64,000 nt of DNA. Origin: Cupriavidus sp. WKF15. GTDB lineage: Bacteria; Pseudomonadota; Gammaproteobacteria; Burkholderiales; Burkholderiaceae. The translations under genes were made by a program, and so were the position numbers. Location of the stretch: NCBI RefSeq assembly GCF_029278605.1, contig NZ_CP119574.1:124001-188000 (forward strand), read 5' to 3'. The notes below the pieces were generated by a model that was not told the DNA's origin, made no database searches, and saw only the letters and a program-made list of their open reading frames with translations. Positions 35,226 through 43,941 of this stretch are shown piece after piece. Positions within the stretch are counted from its first letter, which is position 1, and every line of letters starts with the position of its first letter.

Positions 35226-36665
35226 TTAGGCGGTTGCTTCCGCAAACAGGTCATCGGAGAGCCAGTCCATCGCTTGTAGCGGTGCGGGGATCTCCTCAAG
35301 GAAGCGTTCAGGACGCGCGACAGGCACTGCTGGCGCTGCAGACACTTCGGTGTCGACCACCGGTATGGACACAACGTCCGGAGCAGCTACGGGGGCAACC
35401 TTGGTCGAGGCGTCGGCATTGTCGGGTTGCTGCAGCACCAGGTCCGCAATGGCCTGCGGATCTGCATGCTCCAACATCGACAGCCGATCCAGCAGCGGGA
35501 CAGTGTCGACCTGCGTCAACTCGCCCCATCGCGTGATCTTCTCCGACAGGCTGGCGGCACGGCTGATGCCTTCCGCGCGACTGCGCACGGCGGGCAGCAC
35601 ACGGCCTTCGAGCTTCACTTCGGCAGCGCCCGCAAACAGCACGCCGATGGCGTCGCGATCGACCGCTTGACGGTGCTCCTCGTCCACAACCCAGCGGATG
35701 CGCACGAACTTGTCGGTAGCCTGCGCCGCCACGCGGGCCAGCTCCGACATATCGGGTAGGCCTTCGAAGTCGATACACAGGGTCTCGCGAGCCGGCGTCA
35801 CCACTGGCGTAGTGGTCGCTCGTCCTGGCGTGACCTGCCATTGCAGGTAGGTCTTGTCACCGATCTCGCCATAGTGGAAGCGCCCGATCGAACCCGGATA
35901 CGCCACCAGCCGGCCCTCGCGGTCCCATTGCTGGGCGCGATGGATATGGCCGAGCATGAAGCCGTCGCATTCCGCGTCGAACAGCGCCCCAATGGTGAAC
36001 TCGTGATCGAATCCAGCCATCGGTACGCCGTGCTCGGTCTGGCAGCCGTTCACCGTGCCGTGCGAAATGCCTACCGTGCGAATGCCACGGGCCCGTAAAA
36101 GACGATTCACCGTGCCAGCAGCATGCAGGTAGGTAGCCAGATGGTCCCCCACCGCGGTAGCGGCCTCGGTCGTCCCGACTGCCGCCGCGAGCATGGCCTT
36201 GTTGACCGTGGGGACGCAGGTGAAGACCACCTCCGGCACCGCGCTTGCGAGCAGCTCCTCGATCTCCGCCGGCGTGAACAGCGCGCCGGTGGACGGGGTA
36301 AATGACCCATTGCACAGCGCCACCTGGTGGATGCGGTCGGCAATGTAGACCGGGTAACGGCTGCCAACGAGGCGAAACAGATCCAGCGTGCCCGGCGGCT
36401 CGTGGGAATACGTTCCCTGGAGCATAACGACGGCCATGTGCTCGGAGAGCTGCTGGATGCGTTCGGCCAACACACGCAGTGCTGGAGTGTGAGCGTCCAG
36501 ACGATGGTCGGTCGAGTCGCCGGAGACGACACCGACGCGACTGCCGGCGGCGATCGCGTGTTGGACCGCGAAGCCAAAGCAGCGGTCCGCCTCGGCGAGA
36601 TGGCCGGGCGAGTAGTGCAGGTCAGAAAAGTGAGCCAACAGCAGGCTCTCATTTGCGTCGAGCAT
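35226..36665 (-). CDS. SbcD/Mre11-like metallophosphoesterase
   Basis: The 479-residue protein begins MLDANESLLLAHFSDLHYSPGHLAEADRC (D-x-H motif). GVVSGDSTDHR (GD motif) follows, then QGTYSHEPPG where family members normally have GNHD/E, ISHGT, and GHIHRAQQW (GHxH). The C-terminal third is an Ala/Pro/Val-rich linker ending MDWLSDDLFAEA. I chose 36665 because it follows GGAG, and residues upstream are not conserved-looking. It probably forms a nuclease complex with the SbcC-like ATPase. The altered third motif keeps a His but loses the metal-binding Asn. Confidence 0.85.
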   Translation of the reverse strand: MLDANESLLLAHFSDLHYSPGHLAEADRCFGFAVQHAIAAGSRVGVVSGDSTDHRLDAHTPALRVLAERIQQLSEHMAVVMLQGTYSHEPPGTLDLFRLVGSRYPVYIADRIHQVALCNGSFTPSTGALFTPAEIEELLASAVPEVVFTCVPTVNKAMLAAAVGTTEAATAVGDHLATYLHAAGTVNRLLRARGIRTVGISHGTVNGCQTEHGVPMAGFDHEFTIGALFDAECDGFMLGHIHRAQQWDREGRLVAYPGSIGRFHYGEIGDKTYLQWQVTPGRATTTPVVTPARETLCIDFEGLPDMSELARVAAQATDKFVRIRWVVDEEHRQAVDRDAIGVLFAGAAEVKLEGRVLPAVRSRAEGISRAASLSEKITRWGELTQVDTVPLLDRLSMLEHADPQAIADLVLQQPDNADASTKVAPVAAPDVVSIPVVDTEVSAAPAVPVARPERFLEEIPAPLQAMDWLSDDLFAEATA

Positions 36666-36802
36666 GTGTGATTCTCCAAAGGAAGGTTGCGCCGGTGTGG
36701 CGCGGGCATGAAAAGGTGTGACCGGCGTGGCCACCGGTGAAAGGAAATGGGGGAAAGAACAGGGGGAACGACGCTACTGCGCCGCTCCCCCTCTCGATGC
36801 CG
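36666..36802 (-). promoter_or_regulatory. hairpin-rich leader of the SbcD-like gene
   Basis: On the minus strand GGGGGAGCG-N12-CGTTCCCCC is followed by TGTTCTTTCCCCC, and a second stem CGGTG...CACACCGGCG lies nearer the start codon. This again places terminator-like structure between two genes and before the ribosome-binding site. Confidence 0.5.
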
Positions 36803-38128
36803 TCAGACCGGCAAGGTCGCCTCGCGCACGCGGGCGCGGACTTGCTCGCGGAAGGCCATGGGGTTGGCCAGCGCCGTCTGCATCTCGCCGATCAGGCTGT
36901 CGATGTCCTTGGGCCGCTTGGTCCAGCCCTGCCCATACTCGATACGGGCAAAGGTCAGCAGGTCGATCTTCTCCTGCCCCGCTGCCATGCCGAGGCGGGC
37001 GGCAAGGTCGGCCAGCATGCTCTCGCGATCCTCGGGGTCGGATGCGCCAGCCATGGGCGGCGCGCCCGGTTCGGGCAACGCTCCTGCCGTGCCCTCCGAT
37101 ACCGTCACGACTGGCACGGCGCCCGCGAACTCTCCGGTCGACGCCAACGGCACATCGTCCGTCGCTGCCGAAGTGCCTTCCAGCAACGCAACCGCATGGT
37201 TTGCCCCTTCGATGGCGAGCTGATCAGCACCATCCAGCAGCGCGCCAAGGTCGATCTCCGCATCCAGCATGGTGAGCATCTGTTCCTGCCGAATCGGCAG
37301 GCCATCTTCACCAATGCGGGTGATCTCGACGGCCTTCTTCGAGAGCCAGAACCTCATACCGGCCAGGCGTCCACCGCGTGCCATTGCCACCGTCTGCATG
37401 GCGGCATACGCCTTCTGCAGCACGTAAATGGAGTTGGTAGGCAATTCGATCAGGCCGAGGCCCTTAATATCTGGGACCGCGAAGAAGAAGCTCGCGCTGA
37501 GGTTGCACTTGCGCTCCTGGTACTGTGGACACTGGTGCGGATCGCACACGCCATCGGGAATGGCATCGTCCTGGCGCAGGATGATGGTCCGCCCGCCGAA
37601 CAGACGCTTTGCGCGTTGCGCGCGCTGATCGACTTCCGGCGCTGCGTACATCTTGCAGTATCGCTTGCCGTCCGGCCCGTAGTCCGAAAAGTACTGCAGG
37701 CCGCGGGAGCCCCAGACCTTCAACTGGTTGGGCATGTTGGCCAGCCAGTCGTCGAAGGCGAAAATCACCGGGAAACGCCACAGCTTGAGGCCGTCGCCGC
37801 GATCCTCCCCGTACTTCTGGAGAATCTCCTCGGCGGTGGCAGGGTTGGTGAAGTCCGAACCGCGGCAGGTAAACCACCCCGTGTTCTTGGGTACCAGCGC
37901 GTTGCGAAGCTTGGTCTTGCGCTCGATTTCGTTGCCGATGGATTCGAACGACTCGCCAAGCGCCAGCATCGCGTCGTGAATCTTGACCGCCTCCGGGTTG
38001 GCCTTGGCCGCCTTGGTGAGCACCTTGATGCCCGGGCGGATCTTGCCAATGATCGGCGGCCTGGCCGGCCGTTCCTCTATGAGACTGCGGGGACTGCTGA
38101 AGTCGCTGTAGCCAATGGCTCGTTGCAT
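36803..38128 (-). CDS. RDF-like (Gp3-type) zinc-binding protein
   Basis: This 441-residue protein has central Cys residues in GVCDPHQCPQYQERKCNLSASFFFAVPDIKGLGLIELPTNS. That spacing resembles the treble-clef region of recombination directionality factors of serine-integrase phages (Gp3-like) and proteins often labelled hydrolase or metal-binding. The N-terminal ~200 residues are basic and globular, and the C-terminal half is acidic and low-complexity. Its start overlaps the previous gene by 52 bases. A role in DNA transactions of the element is inferred, not shown. Confidence 0.65.
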   Translation of the reverse strand: MQRAIGYSDFSSPRSLIEERPARPPIIGKIRPGIKVLTKAAKANPEAVKIHDAMLALGESFESIGNEIERKTKLRNALVPKNTGWFTCRGSDFTNPATAEEILQKYGEDRGDGLKLWRFPVIFAFDDWLANMPNQLKVWGSRGLQYFSDYGPDGKRYCKMYAAPEVDQRAQRAKRLFGGRTIILRQDDAIPDGVCDPHQCPQYQERKCNLSASFFFAVPDIKGLGLIELPTNSIYVLQKAYAAMQTVAMARGGRLAGMRFWLSKKAVEITRIGEDGLPIRQEQMLTMLDAEIDLGALLDGADQLAIEGANHAVALLEGTSAATDDVPLASTGEFAGAVPVVTVSEGTAGALPEPGAPPMAGASDPEDRESMLADLAARLGMAAGQEKIDLLTFARIEYGQGWTKRPKDIDSLIGEMQTALANPMAFREQVRARVREATLPV

Positions 38129-38400
38129 GATGCGTTGCTCCTGCGTTCAAGGAATTGAACGACGGCGACGCGGATGGACGCAGCATGCTCCCGAAGGCGC
38201 AGGGCTGTGTCGGCCCCGCGCTGGGTCGTTACTTGGGAAAGGAACGCCGCTCGCGCGGGCTCCGCTAGACCGGCCACGTGGGCCGCTTCGCACAAACTTC
38301 GCCACGCGTGCGGCATGTCGACATAGTCGGGCCGCCTACGGGCAAGCGTGGCCGCAATGGCGGCACGAATCTGGGAATTCTGGTCGATGGCAGTCAGCAT
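38077..38400 (-). CDS. small hypothetical protein upstream of the RDF-like gene
   Basis: This 107-residue helical protein begins MLTAIDQNSQIRAAIAATLARRRPDYVDMPHAWRSLCEAAHVAGL. The ATG at 38400 has a strong AGGAG upstream. Its 3' end overlaps the RDF-like gene, so the two are translated from one message. The function is unknown. Confidence 0.7.
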   Translation of the reverse strand: MLTAIDQNSQIRAAIAATLARRRPDYVDMPHAWRSLCEAAHVAGLAEPARAAFLSQVTTQRGADTALRLREHAASIRVAVVQFLERRSNASCNEPLATATSAVPAVS

Positions 38401-38425
38401 GATCAGCTCCTGTTCGAGGGTTCCT

Positions 38426-38465
38426 AAAACAAAAAAAAGCCCGCTCCGGCGATGCGGAAGCGAGC
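38426..38465 (-). terminator. terminator-like attenuator directly before the 38400 gene
   Basis: On the minus strand GCTCGCTTCCG-CATCG-CCGGAGCGGGC is followed by TTTTTTTTGTTTT. It ends about 26 bases before the ATG. No gene ends just upstream of it, so it looks like a true leader attenuator. Confidence 0.78.
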
Positions 38466-39035
38466 TTGTTCGCAGGAAACCCGTTGCCACGCCCCTTCCG
38501 GGGGCGTGGCAAACAGGGAGCTATACGCCAATGCGCAAGCTCTATGTGAGGACGTAAAGTCGTCCCCGTGCAGCATGGTCACGCTGCACTTCAACCCATT
38601 TAGAACACAAGGTTCACCGCAGGATCACGGATCAGCCGACGACGGCCGTTCTGCCCAGGAGGGGCCAAGAGAGAGAGAGACCCACATGGTCCCGAGCTCG
38701 AACGGTGTCCACAGCGCATGCCAAAAGCAGCACTGATGCAGGACGCGTTTTACGGATGATAGATGGGGAGCAAATGGCGAAAATGCTCATCACAAGAGAA
38801 TGTCCACACCGGTAGCCAACCGGTCGGCGCATGCGCTAAGGCACGACTTGAAAATGCTATGGACTCGCGAGGGAGTCAGGTCGATGCGTCGGAGACGCGA
38901 GAAGTGAGATCATTATGCATCGAATGGGCACCGATGCAAAGCGCGTAATCTCACGAAAATCGCTAACCTTACGACACGCATCTCGCCCCTGTCGTGGCCG
39001 AGAATCTCCCCCGAGAGAGACTCACGTTCACGGAC
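38466..39035. other. divergent control region between minus-strand block and plus-strand trio
   Basis: No gene is seen. It contains the second TCGATGCGTC palindrome and should hold divergent promoters for the 38400 gene and for the DUF1845 gene. Confidence 0.5.
38881..38900 (-). repeat. TCGATGCGTC palindrome, copy 2
   Basis: TCGATGCGTC-GGA-GACGCGA lies in the long divergent region upstream of the 38400 gene, about 480 bases from its start and about 135 bases from the plus-strand gene. Confidence 0.8.
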
Positions 39036-39635
39036 ATGGCCGAGAAGCCGGGGACACTTCCCCCCAACCCACCAGATTCCCAATCCGCCCCGGCGCAAGC
39101 GGACACGCCCGAGCAAGCCAAGCCAGACACTGGCCTCAAGCCCATCACGCGGCTCATCAGCGAAGACCGCATCGGGCGCATCGTGCCCGAGACGTCAACG
39201 AGGGTCGAAGTTTCGTTCTCGTCGGTCTTCACCCGCCGATTCCTGCATGACGATTTTTATTTTTGCGCGGCCAAGTGCTCTGTCGCGCGGGATGGCAAGG
39301 TCAAAGCGCTAGATGAGGCGTTCCGCGACGCTGAAGAATGGTTCGCGCGCGTGAACGAATGGCTCGCGTGGAAAAACCAACTTGAGTTCGCAATTGGCTA
39401 TGAGTCCGTTGTTCTCGAGGTCCCCAACGCCCTCGCCGGCCGGCTACTGCGTCTGTTGAACCAATACGACAAGCTCTCTTCGGCAACATTGTTCGCTCAA
39501 ATCGGACGTTCGATCTCCGGGACCGAAAGAGATACGCAGCTCGATATCGCGAGCCGCCGCATCAACACCATTCACGCACTCTGCATCCCGGACAGCGACC
39601 GGTTTGCCGACGATGGCAGCCGCCTGCCGGCTTGA
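39036..39635 (+). CDS. DUF1845 (PFL_4669/AcaB-like) conjugative-element protein
   Basis: The 199-residue protein has a Pro/Ala-rich variable N-terminus. A conserved body follows: VEVSFSSVFTRRFLHDDFYFCAAKCSVARDGKVKALDEAFRDAEEWFARVNEWLAWKNQLEF, then LRLLNQYDKL and SGTERDTQLDIASRRINTIHAL. This matches the TIGR03761/DUF1845 proteins found on integrative conjugative elements and plasmids, some of which act as regulators. An in-frame GTG at 38994 is an alternative start. It leads a plus-strand trio inside the minus-strand block. Confidence 0.78.
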   Translation: MAEKPGTLPPNPPDSQSAPAQADTPEQAKPDTGLKPITRLISEDRIGRIVPETSTRVEVSFSSVFTRRFLHDDFYFCAAKCSVARDGKVKALDEAFRDAEEWFARVNEWLAWKNQLEFAIGYESVVLEVPNALAGRLLRLLNQYDKLSSATLFAQIGRSISGTERDTQLDIASRRINTIHALCIPDSDRFADDGSRLPA

Positions 39636-39670
39636 GTGCGTCTTCTCCCTACCGAACCTCAAGGACCCAC

Positions 39671-40291
39671 GTGGACATTCGAGAGATCCAGCGTCTGCAC
39701 GAGCAGTTCGCCCATTCCCCGCATACCATCGAAGCACCGATAGGCGTCCAGCATTCCGGCAACCGAATGTTGCCGCCTCCCGTCTACGCGGCCGCGCGCG
39801 CGTCACGCCACTGGGGAAGCTACAACAGAACCGCTCTTTTGGTCGCCGGCATTGTTGCCGGCATCCTGGTGGCTGGAGCCATCGGCATGTCACTCGCCAA
39901 CTGGCAGCATCGGCGTGTCGCTGATGCCGACGCTCCCGGCGACGCTGCACTCGCCAGGGCACCCGTCACGCAAGCACCAGATCCCGCGCAACTGGCTACC
40001 CCAGTTCAAACCATCGTGAACCCGGCCGCGACACTACCAGCCGCATCGGCGCCCCGGTCCGAGATGACGCAGCCCTCCGAGCTTTCCCCTAAGCCTGCGC
40101 CGCCGCAGCCTGTGGCACAGTCACCGATGCCGGTTGCCCCAGCAGCCCGCCCTCTATCTGGCGAGGCTCTTGCAAGGAATCCTTCTGGATTGCGCAAGGC
40201 CGAGCCAGCCCCCGCGCAGGCGAAGCCCGCCGCCCCCCCTGCCACCCGTGCGCAGCACGGCAACGCAGCCACCGACATCAAGTTGTTCTGA
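39671..40291 (+). CDS. single-pass membrane protein with Pro/Ala-rich periplasmic part
   Basis: About 206 residues from a GTG at 39671 preceded by AAGGA. The N-terminus (DIREIQRLHEQFAHSPHTIEAP) is cytoplasmic. One strong membrane helix follows (TALLVAGIVAGILVAGAIGMSLA, about 60-82), then about 125 residues rich in Pro and Ala ending TDIKLF. The layout is like a TonB/TraB-type linker protein. The function is unknown. It sits between the DUF1845 gene and the bactofilin gene and ends 7 bases before the latter. Confidence 0.7.
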   Translation: MDIREIQRLHEQFAHSPHTIEAPIGVQHSGNRMLPPPVYAAARASRHWGSYNRTALLVAGIVAGILVAGAIGMSLANWQHRRVADADAPGDAALARAPVTQAPDPAQLATPVQTIVNPAATLPAASAPRSEMTQPSELSPKPAPPQPVAQSPMPVAPAARPLSGEALARNPSGLRKAEPAPAQAKPAAPPATRAQHGNAATDIKLF

Positions 40292-40298
40292 GGCAGCC

Positions 40299-40736
40299 AT
40301 GAAAACGACTCCCACCTTCAGCGTGCTCAATCATGGTATGAGCATCCACGGCGATGTCGCCGCGGATCACGGGATGACCTGCCTTGGTCTCATCGACGGC
40401 AATCTGTCCGCCACCGCCGGTCTGTTGCATGTCGGAACTGGCGGCGTCGTTCGCGGCAAAGTTGAAGGCGACCATGTCATCGTCGATGGCATCGTGGAAG
40501 GCGATGTCGCCGCGCGCAGTACGTTGCTGATCAATGGCCGAGTGAAGGGTGAAATCTTCTATGCCGGCACGATCCGCCTTGGCCTGAACGCGAATCTGGA
40601 GAGCAAGATCTCTCGCGTGGCCGCAATTGGCTCCGGGAGCGATGCTCACATCTTTGCGCGGGAATCCATCACGGTAGACCCGCCCCAGCCCGCCGAGCTC
40701 ACAGAGACTAATACAGCGGGAACCCCGAGCACGTGA
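40299..40736 (+). CDS. bactofilin-like polymer-forming protein
   Basis: The 145-residue protein has a right-handed beta-helix pattern: SIHGDVAADHGMTCLGLIDGNLSATAGLLHVGTGGVVRGKVEGDHVIVDGIVEGDVAARSTLLINGRVKGEIFYAGTIRLG. The repeated G-x-V/I-x-G turns identify the bactofilin domain. Bactofilins polymerise without nucleotide, often at membranes. The membrane protein just upstream is a plausible partner. A terminator follows at 40791. Confidence 0.85.
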   Translation: MKTTPTFSVLNHGMSIHGDVAADHGMTCLGLIDGNLSATAGLLHVGTGGVVRGKVEGDHVIVDGIVEGDVAARSTLLINGRVKGEIFYAGTIRLGLNANLESKISRVAAIGSGSDAHIFARESITVDPPQPAELTETNTAGTPST

Positions 40737-40790
40737 GTTCACCCTATTGGCAATAACGCGCTAGATTGACCGTCTCTTACGCTCTCTCAC

Positions 40791-40816
40791 GGCCCGGTTT
40801 CCTCCGGGCCTCTTTA
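40791..40816 (+). terminator. intrinsic terminator of the bactofilin operon
   Basis: The stem GGCCCGG-TTTCCT-CCGGGCC is followed by TCTTTATT. It overlaps the end of the minus-strand gene that finishes at 40814, so it may serve one direction better than the other. Confidence 0.8.
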
Positions 40817-41206
40817 TTGCTCACCCCCGACCTGCCGCAGCGAAACCAATTCATCCACGGTGAACAGTCCCGGCACGGTGAGCCATGGCAGGTTGGAGCC
40901 CTGCGCGCCGATAAAGGAAACGAAGGGGAACTGCTGCTCCACCATGCAGCGGAAGCTGCGCGCGCCCCGTACCGGGTCTTCTATTTTGTACAGGCCGCGA
41001 TGCCGCAAGGCAAATGTTGCCAAGCCTTGCCGATACTGCTGCTCAACGGGCGCACCTGACCAAAGGTGCCCCTCCAGCCAACGGTCATAGTCGAGACCTC
41101 TCTCACCGGATGCCCTTTCGCGTAACCAGGAATCGTGCAATGCCAGCGGCACGTCACGCGACATGGCTGCAACATCCAGCGGACCCGAAATCTTGTTGAA
41201 ATGCAA
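40814..41206 (-). CDS. hypothetical protein
   Basis: The 130-residue protein begins MHFNKISGPLDVAAMSRDVPLALHDSWLRERASGERGLDYDRWLEGHLWSG and contains RSFRCMVEQQFPFVSFIGAQGSNLPWLTVPG. It is soluble, with no recognisable motif. It ends at the bactofilin terminator. It could be a remnant or a small regulator. Confidence 0.55.
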   Translation of the reverse strand: MHFNKISGPLDVAAMSRDVPLALHDSWLRERASGERGLDYDRWLEGHLWSGAPVEQQYRQGLATFALRHRGLYKIEDPVRGARSFRCMVEQQFPFVSFIGAQGSNLPWLTVPGLFTVDELVSLRQVGGEQ

Positions 41207-41372
41207 ATTCTTCTCCAGCTAGCCTGACCCTGGCCGATAAGCTTCGTTTGGCCAAACGGTTGTCGGCGGATCTCCTCTCGTGGTTGTCGCGCCGCAAAAG
41301 AGTCATCGGCAATTCCGGAAAAGCGTTAAATATCACGTGGTTTAAGCCGGCCTGCAGCACCACGCTTAAGCC

Positions 41373-41672
41373 ATGCAGAAGCGTCCTATCCAGCGTGGCC
41401 GTCCGCTCGGCACCGTGACTTTTGACTCCCACTTGGCACAGGGCTTTGGCGGCGCTGTTCGCGCTCGCCGGCTTGCAGCTGGAATCGCCCAAGAAACTCT
41501 TGCTAACCTCGCCGGGATCGAGCGATCGCACACGGGAAAGATAGAGCGCGGTCAGCACATGCCGTCGCTGGCGATCATATTTCGGCTGGCGCGAGCGCTG
41601 GATTGCAGCCCGGCGGACCTGATTGCTGCCACCGAGAAGCTGGCCCAGTCGCGCAAGACTCCAGACGCCTGA
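41373..41672 (+). CDS. Xre-family HTH regulator
   Basis: This 99-residue protein has a complete HTH_3 domain (FGGAVRARRLAAGIAQETLANLAGIERSHTGKIERGQHMPSLAIIFRLARALDCSPADLI). It is a candidate regulator of the surrounding block and of the recurrent palindromes, which is inference from location only. Confidence 0.85.
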   Translation: MQKRPIQRGRPLGTVTFDSHLAQGFGGAVRARRLAAGIAQETLANLAGIERSHTGKIERGQHMPSLAIIFRLARALDCSPADLIAATEKLAQSRKTPDA

Positions 41673-41712
41673 GGAGAGGGCAAGGCCCGGGTGTTTCCGC
41701 TGCTCCGGCCCC

Positions 41713-41747
41713 ACAAAAAAGAAAAACCCCGGGACTAGCCCGGGGTT
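41713..41747 (-). terminator. intrinsic terminator after the VWA gene
   Basis: On the minus strand AACCCCGGG-N5-CCCGGGGTT is followed by TTTCTTTTTTG, 3 bases after the stop of the VWA gene. It faces the plus-strand Xre gene end. Confidence 0.88.
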
Positions 41748-41750
41748 GGT

Positions 41751-42980
41751 TCAAACGATCACCTCCAGCGCCTCACCAAACGGCGGCGGTGCAATCCGAT
41801 GGAGCGGCGTGGTCGACGCCCACAGGGTGGGATACGCCGGCGGCGCCGACGGGAACTTCCCGTGCATGTCCGTCAGGTAGACCAGGAACGCCGGAGCAAT
41901 TCCCTGTTCGTCCAACCAGTCGAACGGCGCCACGAAGCTCGTGCCACCACCGCCTAGGATGGGACCCAGCTCAATGGCCTGACCCCGTTCAAAGCATTGC
42001 ACCTGCGCGATGCGGGTGTCACAGTCCACCACGAACAGTCGCCGGGGCTGCAGCGAAGCGAAGACTGCTTCGATTTCCGCCCCGAACTGCCGTTGCGTCT
42101 CGTCGAACACCGAACCGCTGGTGTCGCGCACGAAGACCGCATCGCCGACTGACTGGTCATGCAGAGCCGGCAGGTACAGCCCCATGTGGGTGTACCGCCG
42201 ATTCGGCATCGCCCAGCTGTAGTCCGAACGGGTCTGTTCGAAGGCAAAGCGGTGCAGCACCGCGCGCCAGTCCACCGACGCCCGCGTGGCTGACTCGACC
42301 ATCGCACTCAACTCGCCCGGCAACTTGCCCCGCATCTGCGCGGCCTTCGCCGCCTGCATAGTGGCCACCTTCCACTCGTTGGCCAGCGTCTGCTGGTCCG
42401 CTTGCGGTTGCTGACGCACCTCGCCGGGCGAGAACTCTGGCGAGGCCTGCGACGGATCGTCACCGGCCTTCCCTTCCGCATTGCCGTCCTGGCCATCGGG
42501 CTGGGGCGGCGACCCACCTTCACCCTCGCCGTTGCCCTCCTGCTGTGGCTGTGGCTGTGGCTGGACCTGCGGCGGCGCCTGGTCGGATGCCTCTTGGCGC
42601 AGCATGGCATAGATCTCTTCCGCGGACTTGCCGAGGAAACGTCCATCGATGAGCGCGCCGGCCGGCAACTGCAAGCCGGCGTTGAGCACCAACGGATTGA
42701 TCGCATAATCACACGCCTGATTCCAACGGGCGGCATCGCGGACGCCGCGGCGCCAGCAATGCCCGTTGGCCGGATGCAGGACCTCGTGCGCCACACAGCC
42801 GCGCAGCTCAAGATCGCTCAGGGTGGCGACGTACGCGGGGTTGTAACCCAGCGAGACGCCATCCACCCAGAACGTCTTGCACGACGGATCCTCGACCAAC
42901 TGCAACCGCATCAGCAACGCTCCGAAGAACGGTTGCGACAGGATGAGCTGGGAACGCTGCTTCGAGATTCGATCTCGCAT
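41751..42980 (-). CDS. VWA-like protein with N-terminal metallopeptidase-like domain (DUF2201)
   Basis: The protein has 409 residues. The N-terminal part has CVAHEVLHPANGHCWRRG (H65-E-x2-H69, H74), a zincin-type motif as in DUF2201_N. A Gln/Pro/Gly-rich linker spans about 130-190. The C-terminal VWA domain has the MIDAS motif DTSGSV (about 285) and further GGGGTSF and YLTDMHG. MoxR-VWA pairs act as chaperone-like or metal-insertion systems, and the MoxR gene lies two genes upstream in the same unit. Confidence 0.85.
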   Translation of the reverse strand: MRDRISKQRSQLILSQPFFGALLMRLQLVEDPSCKTFWVDGVSLGYNPAYVATLSDLELRGCVAHEVLHPANGHCWRRGVRDAARWNQACDYAINPLVLNAGLQLPAGALIDGRFLGKSAEEIYAMLRQEASDQAPPQVQPQPQPQQEGNGEGEGGSPPQPDGQDGNAEGKAGDDPSQASPEFSPGEVRQQPQADQQTLANEWKVATMQAAKAAQMRGKLPGELSAMVESATRASVDWRAVLHRFAFEQTRSDYSWAMPNRRYTHMGLYLPALHDQSVGDAVFVRDTSGSVFDETQRQFGAEIEAVFASLQPRRLFVVDCDTRIAQVQCFERGQAIELGPILGGGGTSFVAPFDWLDEQGIAPAFLVYLTDMHGKFPSAPPAYPTLWASTTPLHRIAPPPFGEALEVIV

Positions 42981-42987
42981 CCTGACC

Positions 42988-43911
42988 TCACGCAGTCAGC
43001 ATTTCGAAGAGCTGCGACGTCGACGCCGGCGCTTCTGTCATTGCCGACGGGGGCGGACCGCCCATGAAGGCGGCCATCTGCGCCTCAATCTCCATCGCCT
43101 TCTCGGCTACCTGCTTGCGCAGGTCGGTCGAGTTACGCAGGTCCAGACCGCTATGCCGGGCCAGATGCTGCTGAGTCTCCTCCAGGATGCGCGTGAGCGC
43201 CGGGTCCCCGGAGAAATTCAGCTTCGGCAGCAGCGCACTCAACTCGCGCACCTTGTCGGCCACGTCCAGCCGCACGTTCGTCGCCCCATACAGGCGGTTG
43301 GCGAAGTGCTGCACAGCTTCAAAGAGGCGCCCGACCAGGTCGTCATTCGCCGTCTTCACCGCGCCGAGTACGCGCTGGTCCATGTCGGACCGCAGCCCGT
43401 CCAGCACGTTGGCCGGCAGCGCGATATCGAACTGGCTTGCATCCGGAAACGGCAGGACCGCCAGGCGCATGCCGAACTTCATGGCCAGCTCCGCCGGCGT
43501 CGGATAGTCCGCTTCGTCGAAGAGGCCATTCAACGCCGACCGCGCCTCCTCCTTCAGGCGCGGATAGTCAGCGAGAAACACCGCGGTCGCGGCATTGAAC
43601 TCGTCCTGGAACTGGCGCTGGCGGTCGGCGACCTCCATGTAGATGTCGGTGGGCAACAGCCGAACGCCTAGTTGGTCATAGTCCAGCGAATGCGCATCGA
43701 AGTAGGCTCGCGCACGGTTGGCAATCGCGCACACCTCCTTGTAGGACGTGGCGCCTTCGGTCAGCAGCTTCTTGTTGAAGCGGCCAATGTCCTTGGCGTC
43801 ATGGTTGGCTTCGACCTCCTCAGTGGCCCGGGTGTCGAACTTGCGCGCGCGCCACACCGACGTGTTGAAGGTGGCGAGCATGACGCACTTGGTGATGTTG
43901 GTAATGTTCAT
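42988..43911 (-). CDS. hypothetical protein in the MoxR-VWA unit (DUF3150-like)
   Basis: This 307-residue helical protein begins MNITNITKCVMLATFNTSVWRARKFDTRATEEVEANHDAKDIGRFNKKLLTEGATSYKEV. Long amphipathic helices follow. It lies between the MoxR and VWA genes (7 bases to the VWA gene), so it is probably a third component of that system. I assign DUF3150 only tentatively, from the pattern RFNKxLL and a phage/plasmid context. The function is unknown. Confidence 0.7.
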   Translation of the reverse strand: MNITNITKCVMLATFNTSVWRARKFDTRATEEVEANHDAKDIGRFNKKLLTEGATSYKEVCAIANRARAYFDAHSLDYDQLGVRLLPTDIYMEVADRQRQFQDEFNAATAVFLADYPRLKEEARSALNGLFDEADYPTPAELAMKFGMRLAVLPFPDASQFDIALPANVLDGLRSDMDQRVLGAVKTANDDLVGRLFEAVQHFANRLYGATNVRLDVADKVRELSALLPKLNFSGDPALTRILEETQQHLARHSGLDLRNSTDLRKQVAEKAMEIEAQMAAFMGGPPPSAMTEAPASTSQLFEMLTA

Positions 43912-43941
43912 GATGAGTCCTGGAAATGGGATAGATACGGC

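Noticed and set aside
36737..38158. A 473-codon open frame on the plus strand
   Set aside because: It is the exact antisense of the SbcD leader and the RDF-like gene. Its product is Arg/His-rich with no family resemblance, a common shadow in GC-rich DNA.
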